A program made the translations under genes and the position numbers. From Paracoccaceae bacterium (GTDB lineage: Bacteria > Pseudomonadota > Alphaproteobacteria > Rhodobacterales > Rhodobacteraceae), in the NCBI GenBank assembly GCA_009773055.1, contig WOUW01000001.1:63810-127809 (forward strand): 64,000 nt of DNA. Reading direction: 5' to 3'. The notes below the pieces were generated by a model. The model was not told the origin of the DNA. It did not search any database and saw only the letters and a program-made list of their open reading frames with translations. Shown one piece after another: positions 20,138 through 28,899 of the stretch. Each line of letters opens with the position of its first letter. Position 1 is the first letter of the stretch.

Positions 20138-20151
20138 GTCGTTATAATGAC
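20138..20151. promoter_or_regulatory. -10 box within an imperfect palindrome upstream of the Lrp-type regulator
   Basis: A perfect TATAAT lies at 20143-20148, 22 bp before the regulator's start. It sits inside GTCGTTATAATGAC, which matches its reverse complement at 12 of 14 positions. Lrp-family proteins bind such AT-centred palindromes, so autoregulation (and control of the divergent decarboxylase) is plausible. No good -35 is spaced 17 bp upstream. Confidence 0.45.
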
Positions 20152-20170
20152 GAAAAGGATGGCATATTGC

Positions 20171-20602
20171 ATGGACGAGCTGGATCGCAACATCATTGGG
20201 CTTCTCTCCGCCGATGCGCGGGTCTCGGTAGCCACACTTTCGCGCCGTTTGAAAGTCGCGCGGTCGACGATTCAGGCCCGGCTCGAGCGGCTGGAGACCT
20301 CGGGCGTGATCGCCGGCTACACGCTGAAACTGGGTGAGGCAGCGCGGGAGGGACGGCTGCGCGCCTCGGTCCTGTTGACCATCGAACCCCGGTCCCAGGC
20401 CGCCGTCTTGGCTCGGCTTCGGTCGATTGCCGAGATCGAACGGGTGTTCACCACCTCCGGCCGATTCGACTTCCTGGTGCAGGTCGCCTGCCCGAATACC
20501 CAGGTCCTCGATTCGGTGCTGGACCAGATTGGTGCCATGACCGGGGTGCGGGCGTCGGAAAGCCTGATCCACCTGTCGACCAAGATCGACCGCGCCGTCT
20601 AA
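20171..20602 (+). CDS. Lrp/AsnC family transcriptional regulator
   Basis: 143 aa. N-terminal winged helix (residues 1-60; MDELDRNIIGLLSADARVS then the recognition helix SRRLKVARSTIQARLERLE) followed by a RAM ligand-binding domain (about 70-140) with the family's TTSGRFDFLVQVAC strand. These proteins assemble as dimers to octamers and respond to small amino-acid ligands. It is divergent from the ornithine/lysine decarboxylase across 214 bp, the classic arrangement of a local regulator, so that gene is its likely target. AGGATGG precedes the chosen ATG by about 7 bases. Confidence 0.9.
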   Translation: MDELDRNIIGLLSADARVSVATLSRRLKVARSTIQARLERLETSGVIAGYTLKLGEAAREGRLRASVLLTIEPRSQAAVLARLRSIAEIERVFTTSGRFDFLVQVACPNTQVLDSVLDQIGAMTGVRASESLIHLSTKIDRAV

Positions 20603-20626
20603 GGGGCGGCGGGCGAATCGCCAACC

Positions 20627-22240
20627 CTACAGGCCGAGCGCCCGGAACACCTTCGGCAGCTCTTCGGGCAAGTCCTCGGCAATCAGCCCGGGTCCGAAGC
20701 TGAGGGCACATTCCACATGCAACCAAGCCCCGGTGCAGGCGGCGTCAAAGGGGCTGAAACCTCGGGCCAGAAGGCCGGTGATGAACCCCGCCAGCACGTC
20801 GCCTGACCCTGCGGTGGCCAGCCAGGGTGCCGCCCGGTCGTAGTGGGCGGAGTTGATGGCACAGCGCCCCGTTGGGTCGGCGATCACTGTGTCGGGGCCT
20901 TTGTAGAGGACCACACAGCCTGCCCGCTTGGCGGCTTCGCGGGTGGCGTCGACCTTGGAATAGGCGGGGCCTTTGGTGGCGGGGGCCGCGAGCTTTTCGG
21001 CGATGTCGGGGAAGAGGCGGGCGAACTCCCCGGCATGGGGGAGGGCGGCGAAGAGGTCGGGGTTTTGGGAGAGGATGGTCAGGGCGTCTGCGTCTAGGAC
21101 GACGGTGCAGAGAGAATGCCGGTCTGAAGCCCGGCCTACGGGCGCTGATGTAGGCCGGGCTTCAGACCGGCACTTCAACGCCACCGCCACAACTTCCCGA
21201 CCCCGCGCAGCGAGACCCAACCCCGGCCCCACACACAGCGCGTTGATCCGCGGGTCCGCCAGCGCCTCCTCCAGCGCCAGCCCATCCACAACCCCCCGCA
21301 GCATCACCGCATCCAACCGCGCGGCGTTTTCGGGGATGGCATCGGTAGGACACCCCACCGTCACCACCCCCGCCCCGATCCGCAACGCCCCCCGCGCCGC
21401 CAACCGCGCCGCCCCGCCGCGACCGGAAGGGCCGGAAAGGATGAGGGCGTGACCGTGGGAGTATTTGTGTTCGAACCGCTTGCCCAAGTCTCGGACCCAC
21501 GGCTCATACAGCTTCACGGCATCCATGGCAGCGGAAAGTCCGATGTCACAGACTTTCACCTTGCCACAGAGATCGGGGCCGTCGGCCAAGACATGTCCTA
21601 GCTTCATCGAGTGAAAGGTGACCGTCAGGTCAGCGGCACCGGTCGACGCTGCTGCTACCCCTTCACCGATTCCCCTGAATTGCTCTGACTTTAGTGGACG
21701 CCCACTGTCGCTGCAAAGTCCGCTCGGCAGATCAATTGCAACATGTGCGACGCCCCATTTGCCTTTGGTCCATAGCGATTGGCGCTCTTCGTGCATTTCC
21801 AGGAGCGTCAGGCCAATCCCTGTCACCGGCCGCGAAAGCCCAGTGCCGAAAAGTGCATCCACAACCAGGTTGGGTTCGATGCTATGAATGGATAAGTTAA
21901 GGCCAAGTTCCCCCACCTCCCCCATCCCCAGCCACCGCTCATAATTCACCCGCGCGTCCGGCGGCATCCGGTCCGGGTCGCCGTAGAGGAAGACCTCCAC
22001 CTCCCAGCCCCACTCCTTCAACAGCCGAGCGACCACGAACCCGTCGCCGCCGTTGTTGCCCGGCCCGCAGAGGACCACCGCCCGGTGCGAGGTCGCGTTC
22101 AGCGCTGGCCATTCCTCGAAGATCGCCTCGACCACGCCCCGCCCGGCGCGCTCCATCAGCTCCAGGCCCGTGACCTCACCCGAGGCAATCGCCGCCTGTT
22201 CAATGGCCCGCATCTGCGCTGCGGTCAGGAGTTCGGTCAT
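20627..22240 (-). CDS. nnr: Bifunctional NAD(P)H-hydrate repair enzyme (epimerase plus dehydratase)
   Basis: 537 aa, somewhat longer than usual (about 500). The N-terminal YjeF/NnrE epimerase domain (to about 225) has GPGNNGGDGFVVARLL; the C-terminal NnrD ribokinase-like dehydratase has GHALILSGPSGRGG, VLDADALT and the catalytic GSGDVLAGFITGLLARG. It repairs the damaged hydrates NADHX and NADPHX, using ADP or ATP for the dehydration. The dehydratase domain contains a foreign-looking peptide at about residues 352-374 encoded by a perfect 22-bp palindrome, inserted before VVLDADAL without breaking the frame. A second stretch of about 25 extra residues lies in the epimerase domain near 133-160. 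Convergent with the Lrp-type gene. Confidence 0.92.
   Translation of the reverse strand: MTELLTAAQMRAIEQAAIASGEVTGLELMERAGRGVVEAIFEEWPALNATSHRAVVLCGPGNNGGDGFVVARLLKEWGWEVEVFLYGDPDRMPPDARVNYERWLGMGEVGELGLNLSIHSIEPNLVVDALFGTGLSRPVTGIGLTLLEMHEERQSLWTKGKWGVAHVAIDLPSGLCSDSGRPLKSEQFRGIGEGVAAASTGAADLTVTFHSMKLGHVLADGPDLCGKVKVCDIGLSAAMDAVKLYEPWVRDLGKRFEHKYSHGHALILSGPSGRGGAARLAARGALRIGAGVVTVGCPTDAIPENAARLDAVMLRGVVDGLALEEALADPRINALCVGPGLGLAARGREVVAVALKCRSEARPTSAPVGRASDRHSLCTVVLDADALTILSQNPDLFAALPHAGEFARLFPDIAEKLAAPATKGPAYSKVDATREAAKRAGCVVLYKGPDTVIADPTGRCAINSAHYDRAAPWLATAGSGDVLAGFITGLLARGFSPFDAACTGAWLHVECALSFGPGLIAEDLPEELPKVFRALGL
21117..21172. repeat. Palindromic element inserted in frame within nnr
   Basis: Two perfect 22-bp arms (TGCCGGTCTGAAGCCCGGCC-TA and its reverse complement, 21117-21138 and 21151-21172) around a 12-base loop. 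It is translated as part of Nnr. It resembles REP/Rickettsia-palindromic-type elements that spread into coding regions. Confidence 0.85.
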
Positions 22241-22378
22241 TCTTCAACCACCATAGTTTTCAAACTGCCCACCAACCAGGCGCATTGCACAAAATTTAGT
22301 CATCACCCAAGGAATCCCCCCGGCGAAACCCACAACAAAACCCTGTCACATTGTCCCCCCCGCGGGGAAGTGGTGTGA

Positions 22379-22750
<372 letters not shown>

Positions 22751-22821
22751 TCGACCGCAAGAGAACAACCATGGCCAAAGACAAAACCAAAGCGAAACCT
22801 GAAAAACCGAAAGGCAGCATG

Positions 22822-24231
22822 ATGAGCGCCGTTGCAAAGGCTCTGAAACTGATGAAGGACGAGGAGGTCGAATACGTCGACATCCGCTTCACCGACCCGA
22901 AGGGCAAGCTCCAGCACGTGACGCTGGTGGCAGACCTGGTGGACGAGGATTTCTTCGAGGAAGGCTTCATGTTCGACGGTTCGTCGATCGCGGGCTGGAA
23001 GTCGATTGATCAGTCCGACATGAAGCTGATCCCCGATCCGGCATCGGTCTACATCGACCCGTTCTATGCCGAAAAGACCATGTGCGTGCATTGCAACGTG
23101 GTCGAGCCGGACACCAACGAGGCCTATGCCCGTTGCCCGCGCCAGATTGCGCTGAAAGCCGAAGCTTACCTAAAGTCGAGCGGCATCGGTGATCAGGCCT
23201 ATTTCGGGCCGGAAGCCGAATTCTTCATCTTCGACGACGTCCGCTATTCCGTGACCCCCCGCAAGGTGGCCTACGAGATCGACGCCGAGGCAGCAGCCTG
23301 GAACACCGACACCGTGACCGAGGGCGGCAACTACGGCCACCGCGCGGGCCACAAGGGTGGCTACTTCCCGGTGAACCCGATCGACGAGGCCCAGGACATC
23401 CGGGGCGAGATGCTGTCCACGATGAAGCGGATGGGCATCAAGGTCGACAAGCACCACCACGAGGTCGCGACCTGCCAGCACGAGCTTGGGATGATCTTCG
23501 GCGGGCTGGTCGAACAGGCCGACAACATCCAGAAGTACAAGTATGTGATCCACAACGTGGCCCACGCCTACGGCAAGACCGTGACCTTCATGCCGAAGCC
23601 GATGAAGGGCGACAACGGGTCGGGGATGCACGTCAACATGTCGATCTGGAAGGGCGGCAAGCCGCTCTTTGCGGGCGACAAGTATGCCGACCTGTCGCAG
23701 GAAGCGTTGTATTTCATTGGCGGCATCCTGAAGCATGCCAAAGCTCTAAATGCGCTGACCAACCCCGGCACCAACAGCTACAAGCGCCTGATCCCGGGCT
23801 TTGAGGCACCGGTCCTGCGCGCGTATTCGGCCCGCAACCGGTCGGGCTGCGTCCGTATTCCGTGGACGGAATCGCCGAAGGCCAAGCGTGTGGAAGCGCG
23901 TTTCCCCGATCCGTCGGCGAACCCCTACCTCGCCTTCGCGGCGCTTCTGATGGCTGGTCTGGACGGCATCAAGAACAAGATCGACCCGGGTCCGGCTTCG
24001 GACAAGGACCTGTACGACCTGCCGCCGGAAGAACTGGCCGAAATCCCGACTGTCTGCGGTTCGCTGCGGGAAGCCCTGGAAGAGCTGGAGAAGGACATGG
24101 ACTTCCTGCTGGCGGGCGACGTGTTCGACCGCGACCAGCTGGAGGCTTACATGGCCCTCAAGTGGGAAGAAGTGTACGCCTACGAGCACACTCCGCACCC
24201 GGTCGAGTACCAGATGTACTATTCCTGCTGA
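22822..24231 (+). CDS. glnA: Glutamine synthetase type I (GlnA)
   Basis: 469 aa dodecameric GSI-beta. Signatures: [15 protein letters not shown] (near residues 50-64), [11 protein letters not shown], the ATP-site [24 protein letters not shown], and the adenylylation-site tyrosine in DLYDLPPEE, so activity is controlled by GlnE/PII. It makes glutamine from glutamate, ammonia and ATP. Start uncertain: conserved sequence begins at MSAVAKALK (22822, AAAGG seven bases before); in-frame ATG 22771 or GTG 22747 (overlapping the glnB stop) would add a lysine-rich tail of 17-25 residues unusual for GlnA. glnB-glnA is one operon, ended by a strong terminator. Confidence 0.95.
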   Translation: MSAVAKALKLMKDEEVEYVDIRFTDPKGKLQHVTLVADLVDEDFFEEGFMFDGSSIAGWKSIDQSDMKLIPDPASVYIDPFYAEKTMCVHCNVVEPDTNEAYARCPRQIALKAEAYLKSSGIGDQAYFGPEAEFFIFDDVRYSVTPRKVAYEIDAEAAAWNTDTVTEGGNYGHRAGHKGGYFPVNPIDEAQDIRGEMLSTMKRMGIKVDKHHHEVATCQHELGMIFGGLVEQADNIQKYKYVIHNVAHAYGKTVTFMPKPMKGDNGSGMHVNMSIWKGGKPLFAGDKYADLSQEALYFIGGILKHAKALNALTNPGTNSYKRLIPGFEAPVLRAYSARNRSGCVRIPWTESPKAKRVEARFPDPSANPYLAFAALLMAGLDGIKNKIDPGPASDKDLYDLPPEELAEIPTVCGSLREALEELEKDMDFLLAGDVFDRDQLEAYMALKWEEVYAYEHTPHPVEYQMYYSC

Positions 24232-24248
24232 TCAATCCGGCAGGTTGG

Positions 24249-24274
24249 AAAGGGCGCCTTCGGGCGCCCTTTTT
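24249..24274 (+). terminator. Rho-independent terminator of glnB-glnA
   Basis: 10-bp stem AAAGGGCGCC / GGCGCCCTTT with a TTCG tetraloop followed by further T residues, 18 bp after the glnA stop. Confidence 0.92.
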
Positions 24275-24427
24275 CATGCGGCTGCCCGCGCGGGCAGACT
24301 TCCAAGGGCTTATGATATCAATGGCTTGCCTTTGGGTGTTAACCGTCTGGAAAGCTTTTCCCACAGCCGGTTGCGAGGTGAAGTGCGCCGGAGTAGTGTC
24401 GCGCCGAGCACCTTGAGGAGCCGTCCG

Positions 24428-25141
24428 ATGCGGTCAGACGATCCCTTGCGAAAGCGGCCCGCGAAGTCCAAGCCCGAGATTTGGGTCTCGGGCGGGCAAC
24501 GGCCGCCATTCGACTTGCGGGCACTGGGGACGGGAACGCTTCACCTTGCGCGCGAGGGCGTTGCACCGCTGCATGCCTGGGCGGCACGAACGGCGCGCCG
24601 CGTTGCGGTGAAGGTGAAGGACGGCGCAGGCCGACTTCCAGTGGAAAAGCTGGGTCGGGCCGAACGCTTTGTCCCGTCGCATCTGCGCGTCGCGGGCTGG
24701 ATCAAGAATGTCGGGGCCACGCTAGCCCATGCAAGTGCCAACGCGGATCCGGACATTTCGCGCGGCAACGCGCTGGTGACCGAGATCGAGCCGCATCTCT
24801 GGGCCGAAACCGCGCCCCAGCCAGAGGCGGAACCACCCGTTGCGGCACCGCAGGAACCGGTCGCCCCGGTCGACCTGAGCGAACCGAAGGCAGAGGCGGA
24901 CCCGCTGGCCTCGATCCGGGGCGAGCTTGCGGACAAGACCAGCCGGACACTCCCTACGCATCCCGCAGGTCCGGACAGCCCGCCCGGGCCGCCCGGCGCG
25001 GTCGGGACTGCCGTGATCCAGGTCACGGGCTATCTGATCGGCTGGGCGAGCGTGATCATCGCCCTGCCCTACGGATTGGCCCGCGCCCTGTGGCAATGGG
25101 CAAACGGCCGCGATCTGAAAGCCATCGGCCGCGAGGATTGA
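24428..25141 (+). CDS. Hypothetical proline/alanine-rich protein with a C-terminal membrane segment
   Basis: 237 aa, family not recognised. A basic N-terminus is followed by a low-complexity Pro/Ala/Glu-rich region (about 115-190, many PEAEPP and APVDL runs) and one probable transmembrane helix at about 205-225 (GYLIGWASVIIALPYGLARALW), ending in a short polar tail. This suggests a membrane-anchored protein with a long flexible, mostly N-terminal part. ATG 24428 is favoured by TTGAGGAG eight bases upstream. It stands alone between the glnA terminator and a convergent esterase. The codon composition looks like that of its neighbours. Confidence 0.7.
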   Translation: MRSDDPLRKRPAKSKPEIWVSGGQRPPFDLRALGTGTLHLAREGVAPLHAWAARTARRVAVKVKDGAGRLPVEKLGRAERFVPSHLRVAGWIKNVGATLAHASANADPDISRGNALVTEIEPHLWAETAPQPEAEPPVAAPQEPVAPVDLSEPKAEADPLASIRGELADKTSRTLPTHPAGPDSPPGPPGAVGTAVIQVTGYLIGWASVIIALPYGLARALWQWANGRDLKAIGRED

Positions 25142-25160
25142 CCCGGCATTGCGGCTCGGG

Positions 25161-25272
25161 ACGGTTTTCGGATTGAGCGCTTGCGCGCAAGTCCTTTGTC
25201 TCGCCTCTGGCGCAGAGCGCCAACCGGCTCGGTCATGCGCTCCGCGCGGGAGTATTTGTGGAAATGAGCAAG
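25161..25272 (-). repeat. Dispersed intergenic repeat, copy 2 (inverted)
   Basis: Reverse complement matches 5881-5982 over the CCGAGCCGGTTGGCGC core, its small GGCGC/GCGCC palindrome, the AGAGGCGAGACAAAGG block and flanking GCGCTCAAT...GAAAACCG. It lies in the convergent gap beyond the esterase, oriented as if following that gene, as copy 1 follows tdh. Confidence 0.75.
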
Positions 25273-25312
25273 CCAGACAGCGAGACAAGGTCTGAATGCG
25301 AGGGTCGCGGCC

Positions 25313-26188
25313 CTAGGCAAGTGCCTTCTGCACGAAAGCCAGCACTTCGGCCTTGACCGCGCCGGTCGCGAAGGCGTCGCCACCATGACCGGCACCCGGC
25401 ACCAGCTTGTAGTCGACAGCGGCCGTGGGGTCGGCGGCGAGCCAGGCCTCGCGCAGGCGTCTGGCTTGCAGGTCGGCGATCAGCGGATCGGCGTCGCCAT
25501 GCCGGATCAGGATCGGCGGCAGCGGTTCGCGCAACTGGGACAACCGCCCGATCGGCCCCACTGCCCGCGCTGCGGCGCGGTTTTCGCCGACGGCATAGCC
25601 CAGAAGCTGGCTTTCCGCGCTGGCCGCCGCATCCGTCGGCCCCATCTGGGGCGTACGGCCAAGCGTTGCCATGTCCTGATCCATCGTCGAGAAATCCATC
25701 GGACCAAAGAGGCTGACAACGCCACGCGGCCTGAGGCCGACCTCCACCAGGCTGAGGGACGTGGAGACCGCAAGGAACGCTCCGGCCGACTGGCCCAGAA
25801 GCACCATCCGCGACGGATCAAGGCCAAGCTCTGCCCCTTGGCGCTGGAGATGGACGACGGCAGAGAGACAGTCCTCGCCTTGCGCAGGCCAGCGGTCGGT
25901 GACGGACAGGCGGTAGTTCACCCGGACCACGGCGATGCCTGCCTCCAGAAGTTCGGGCCAGATCGCGAGGTCGGACTTGTCGCCAACCCTGAACGCACCG
26001 CCATGCACCATCACGAGGATGGGGGCAGGCCCGGTTCCGCGCGAATAGGTCAGGTCCATGACCTGACGCGGACCCGCGCCATAGGTGATCTCGTTGGCCC
26101 CAGGCGTCCGCCAGCGCCAGAGTGCCACGCCGCCTGCGGCTGCCGCCGCGCCGCCGATCAGAAGGGTTCTGCGGATCAGTCCGGGCAT
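25313..26188 (-). CDS. Alpha/beta hydrolase (HSL/BD-FAE-like esterase), exported or membrane-anchored
   Basis: 291 aa. A hydrophobic N-terminus (RRTLLIGGAAAAAGGVALW, Tat-like twin Arg or signal anchor) precedes a hydrolase fold. Oxyanion motif VHGGAF at 61-66, nucleophile elbow GQSAGA with Ser134, an acid in RHGDADPL (Asp232 or Asp234) and His268 in PGAGHGG. The pattern fits carboxylesterases of the hormone-sensitive-lipase group and kynurenine-formamidase-like proteins; substrate unknown. Its start overlaps the end of the truncated flavodoxin-fold gene by 13 bases, so the two were probably an operon. Convergent with the proline-rich protein gene. Confidence 0.85.
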   Translation of the reverse strand: MPGLIRRTLLIGGAAAAAGGVALWRWRTPGANEITYGAGPRQVMDLTYSRGTGPAPILVMVHGGAFRVGDKSDLAIWPELLEAGIAVVRVNYRLSVTDRWPAQGEDCLSAVVHLQRQGAELGLDPSRMVLLGQSAGAFLAVSTSLSLVEVGLRPRGVVSLFGPMDFSTMDQDMATLGRTPQMGPTDAAASAESQLLGYAVGENRAAARAVGPIGRLSQLREPLPPILIRHGDADPLIADLQARRLREAWLAADPTAAVDYKLVPGAGHGGDAFATGAVKAEVLAFVQKALA

Positions 26189-26710
26189 GTCAGTCTCCGT
26201 GCGATGCGGGTGATGTCAGTGGCAAGCCGGGATTCGAGGCTTGCAAGGTGGGGCTTGGCCACCGCTTCGGCGCGGTAAAGCGCGCGCCACGTCAGGCGGG
26301 CCCGCGGCGCGCAGGGTTTCAGGATGGCAAGGCGCAGGATGCGCCGGACGGGGCGGCGCAGGACCAGCCAGTCGATCCAGCCGGGCGCGCCCATGGTGGT
26401 GACGGCCAGGACCTCTTGCAGACCGTTCAGGCGCGGCAGCATCGGACCGAAGCCGGGCGAGTGGTCGAAGGCCGTGCCCGGAGCCCAGACCCGGTCGAAC
26501 CAGCCCTTCAGGATGGCCGGGAAGCCGAACCACCAGGTCGGGAACACGAGGATCAGGACCTGGGCTGCCGCAAGCTCTGCCTTCTCGGCGTCAAGCGTTG
26601 CGGGGGCAGTGGCGTAGTAGCCTTGCCTTTCCTCGGGCGTGAGGCGGGGGTCGAAATGTTCGGCATAAAGGTTGCGGCGGGTGACCTGCCAGCCTTGCAC
26701 GCGGGCACAG
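26176..26710 (-). pseudogene. 5'-truncated flavodoxin-fold NAD(P)H quinone reductase-like gene
   Basis: About 178 codons of a KefF/MdaB/NQO1-like flavodoxin. The preserved part has LYAEHFDPRLTPEER, LILVFPTWWFGFPAILKGWFDRV (the FMN-phosphate/ring segment) and the VTTMGAP turn. The family's first 25-30 residues, with the initial beta strand and FMN-phosphate loop, are missing: at 26711 the sequence switches abruptly into an inverted copy of a piece of the neighbouring demethylase gene. An open frame continues through that copy to about 26805 but the encoded residues do not resemble a flavodoxin start. A functional protein is therefore unlikely unless the junction is an assembly error. Confidence 0.75.
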
Positions 26711-26810
26711 GCCTCGACTGGCTGCGCGCCGCCCCGGGCTTTGCCTTCGGCGATGGCACGATCACCCGCCCGGACGGTGTTACCGTCCCGCTGGACCCCG
26801 CCCAACCGCT
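26711..26810. repeat. 100-bp perfect inverted repeat, left arm
   Basis: Exact reverse complement of 27130-27229 over all 100 bases, with 319 bp between the arms. Identity stops sharply at both ends. This arm is the misplaced copy: it interrupts both neighbouring genes, whereas the right arm fits the demethylase reading frame. Confidence 0.95.
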
Positions 26811-27443
26811 ATAGACGTGATCCGTGGGCTGCGGGCGCCTTTCCCCCTCGCGCCGGGGCTGGTGCAGGGAAAAATCGTCGTAAGTCAGGTAGTTCATCCG
26901 CCAAAGCGGCTGTTCGGGCCGGATTGCGTCGAACAGGCGGGCGACTCGCTTGGCGACATCGGCGTCGTAGACCGGGACAGGCTGATGGATGCCGGTCAGC
27001 GGGCGGCCGATCTTTTGCGTCAGGGTCCAGCTTGCGGGAAAGCAAAGCATGCCAGCGGTCAGCACATATTCCTCGTCCTGTCGCTGCATCAGGCACAGGT
27101 CTTCCTGCACCAGGCGGCCCAGGGTGAGGAGCGGTTGGGCGGGGTCCAGCGGGACGGTAACACCGTCCGGGCGGGTGATCGTGCCATCGCCGAAGGCAAA
27201 GCCCGGGGCGGCGCGCAGCCAGTCGAGGCGGGCCTCCGGCAGAAAGGCGTGCACCACGTCCGGCTGGTGTGCGATCAGGCGGTCGCGCAGGTCCATCTGG
27301 GGGCCATAGGCATTGTCCACGCGAAGCCAGTCGCGGCCTTCGACGGGCAGGATGCCCGGCAGACGCCGGGTGCGCGGATCGACCCAGGCGAGATGCGGCA
27401 GGCGGTCCTGCAGAATGGGCGTGTCTTGCATCGAATGTGCCAT
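26811..27443 (-). pseudogene. 3'-truncated haem-dependent oxidative N-demethylase (DUF3445) gene
   Basis: About 211 codons of a DUF3445/HODM protein. Family segments are clear: PHLAWVDPRTRRLPGILP, then VQEDLCLMQRQ, LTAGMLCFPASW, KIGRPLTGIHQPVPVYD and ALWRMNYL-like PLWRMNYL, HQPRREGERRP. The family normally continues with a YVRSERQ segment and about 60 more residues; here the native frame ends at the tyrosine codon at 26811-26813 and runs into the inverted copy, stopping only at 26553 with unrelated sequence. HODM enzymes use haem, an iron-sulfur cluster and a flavin to demethylate amines such as dimethylamine. Start uncertain (27443 or 27431). Divergent from dddP. Confidence 0.8.
27130..27229. 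repeat. 100-bp perfect inverted repeat, right (native) arm
   Basis: Lies within the demethylase frame and encodes a peptide including FGDGTITRPDGVTVPLD that fits the DUF3445 family at that point, so this is the original copy from which 26711-26810 was derived. Confidence 0.95.
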
Positions 27444-27564
27444 GCGCCGCTTGAACCATGGGTGCCGGGCCGCTGCAACCAACACGTTTGCGACCAAAGG
27501 CGTCGCGGATGGGGAAGCGGCGGTTCGCCGCCGGGGCAGTCTGGTCGGGCAAGGGGAGGGTTCC

Positions 27565-28899
27565 ATGACCTATCAACGCGACCGGCGGAAGATCGACCCG
27601 ACGCGGGGGCCACTGCTTGGCGACGGCAGCCCGAATGACAATGACCGGGTGGAGATCGGGCCCACGCAGCTGGCGTTCGCGGAATGGGCGGCGGCGGGGC
27701 TGGCCCTGCCGAACTTGCCCAGAATGCGCGAGGATCGGTGGCGGAAGCTGACAGCGGGGCTGGTCGCGCGGGACTATGGCGGCCTTCTGATGTTCGATCC
27801 CCTGAACATCCGCTATGCGACCGACACCACGAACATGCAGCTTTGGAACACGCACAACCCGTTCCGAGCATGTCTCCTGTGTGCCGACGGGCACATGGTG
27901 ATGTGGGAATACAAGAACTCGCCGTTCCTCGTGACCTTCAACCCGCTGGTGAAGGAGCTGCGGTCGGGGGCGACGTTCTTTTACAACTCGACCGGCGACC
28001 GGGGGCCGCAGGCGGCACAAGGCTTTGCGGCCCAGGTCGACGAGGTGATGCGGGAACATGCAGTTGGCAACCGGCGACTGGCGGTGGACAAGATCATGGT
28101 CCACGGGCTGCGGGCGCTGGAGGCGGCAGGATTTACGGTCGAGGAAGGCGAGGAGGTGACCGAGCGGGTCCGCGCGGTGAAGACACCGGACGAGATTCTG
28201 GCAATGCGCTGTGCGCATCACGCCTGCGAGGCGGGTATCGCGGAGATGGAGGCCTTCACGCGTGAATGTGTGCCGAAGGGTGGCGTTTCTGAGGATGCGA
28301 TCTGGGCAGAGTTGCACGCCGCCAACATCCGGCGCGGCGGCGAGTGGATCGAGACACGGCTTCTGGCCAGTGGCCCCCGGACGAACCCGTGGTTCCAGGA
28401 GTGCGGCCCGCGGCTGGTGCAGCCGGACGAAATCGTTGCCTTTGATACTGACCTGATTGGCGCTTACGGCTTCTGCATCGATATCAGCCGGACCTGGTGG
28501 GTCGGCGACACGCGGCCCTCGAACGCGATGGTTTCGGCCTTTCACCACGCGCTCGACCACATCGCTGACCACAAGGCGCGGCTTCACCCAGGGGTGACCA
28601 TCGAGGAACTGGTGATGCAGGGCCATCAGCTTGCGCCGGAATACTGGGCGCAGAAATACTCCTGCAAGATGCATGGCGTCGGGCTTTGCGACGAATGGCC
28701 CTATGTCCACTACCCCGACGGCTGGATGCCGGGGGCCTTCGACGCCGCCCTTGAGCCGGGGATGGTTCTTTGCGTCGAGGCGCTGGTTTCGCCCGAGGGT
28801 GGCAGCTTCTCGATCAAGCTGGAAGATCAGGTGCTGATCACCGATACCGGCTGCGAGACGCTGACGCGCTATCCGTTTGATGAGCGGTTGATGGGCTAG
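27565..28899 (+). CDS. dddP: DMSP lyase DddP (M24 metallopeptidase-fold)
   Basis: 444 aa, the same length as characterised roseobacter DddP. Close match in signatures: RKIDPTRGPLLGD near the N-terminus, GLLMFDPLNIRYATDTTNMQ (73-92), NTHNPFRA, GGEWIETRLLASGPRTNPWF (258-277). The metal ligands fall one residue before those of Ruegeria lacuscaerulensis DddP: Asp294, Asp296, Asp306, His370, Glu405 and Glu420. It cleaves dimethylsulfoniopropionate to dimethyl sulfide and acrylate. M24 creatinase or Xaa-Pro peptidase is the alternative, but the segments above are DddP-specific. GGGGAGGG precedes the ATG. No acrylate-handling genes lie next to it; the divergent neighbour is the truncated demethylase gene. 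Confidence 0.88.
   Translation: MTYQRDRRKIDPTRGPLLGDGSPNDNDRVEIGPTQLAFAEWAAAGLALPNLPRMREDRWRKLTAGLVARDYGGLLMFDPLNIRYATDTTNMQLWNTHNPFRACLLCADGHMVMWEYKNSPFLVTFNPLVKELRSGATFFYNSTGDRGPQAAQGFAAQVDEVMREHAVGNRRLAVDKIMVHGLRALEAAGFTVEEGEEVTERVRAVKTPDEILAMRCAHHACEAGIAEMEAFTRECVPKGGVSEDAIWAELHAANIRRGGEWIETRLLASGPRTNPWFQECGPRLVQPDEIVAFDTDLIGAYGFCIDISRTWWVGDTRPSNAMVSAFHHALDHIADHKARLHPGVTIEELVMQGHQLAPEYWAQKYSCKMHGVGLCDEWPYVHYPDGWMPGAFDAALEPGMVLCVEALVSPEGGSFSIKLEDQVLITDTGCETLTRYPFDERLMG

Noticed and set aside
20606-20630. GGCGA-A-TCGCC palindrome between the Lrp-type gene and nnr
   Set aside because: Only 5-bp arms without a T-run; may be a piece of a common intergenic motif but too short to call terminator or repeat.
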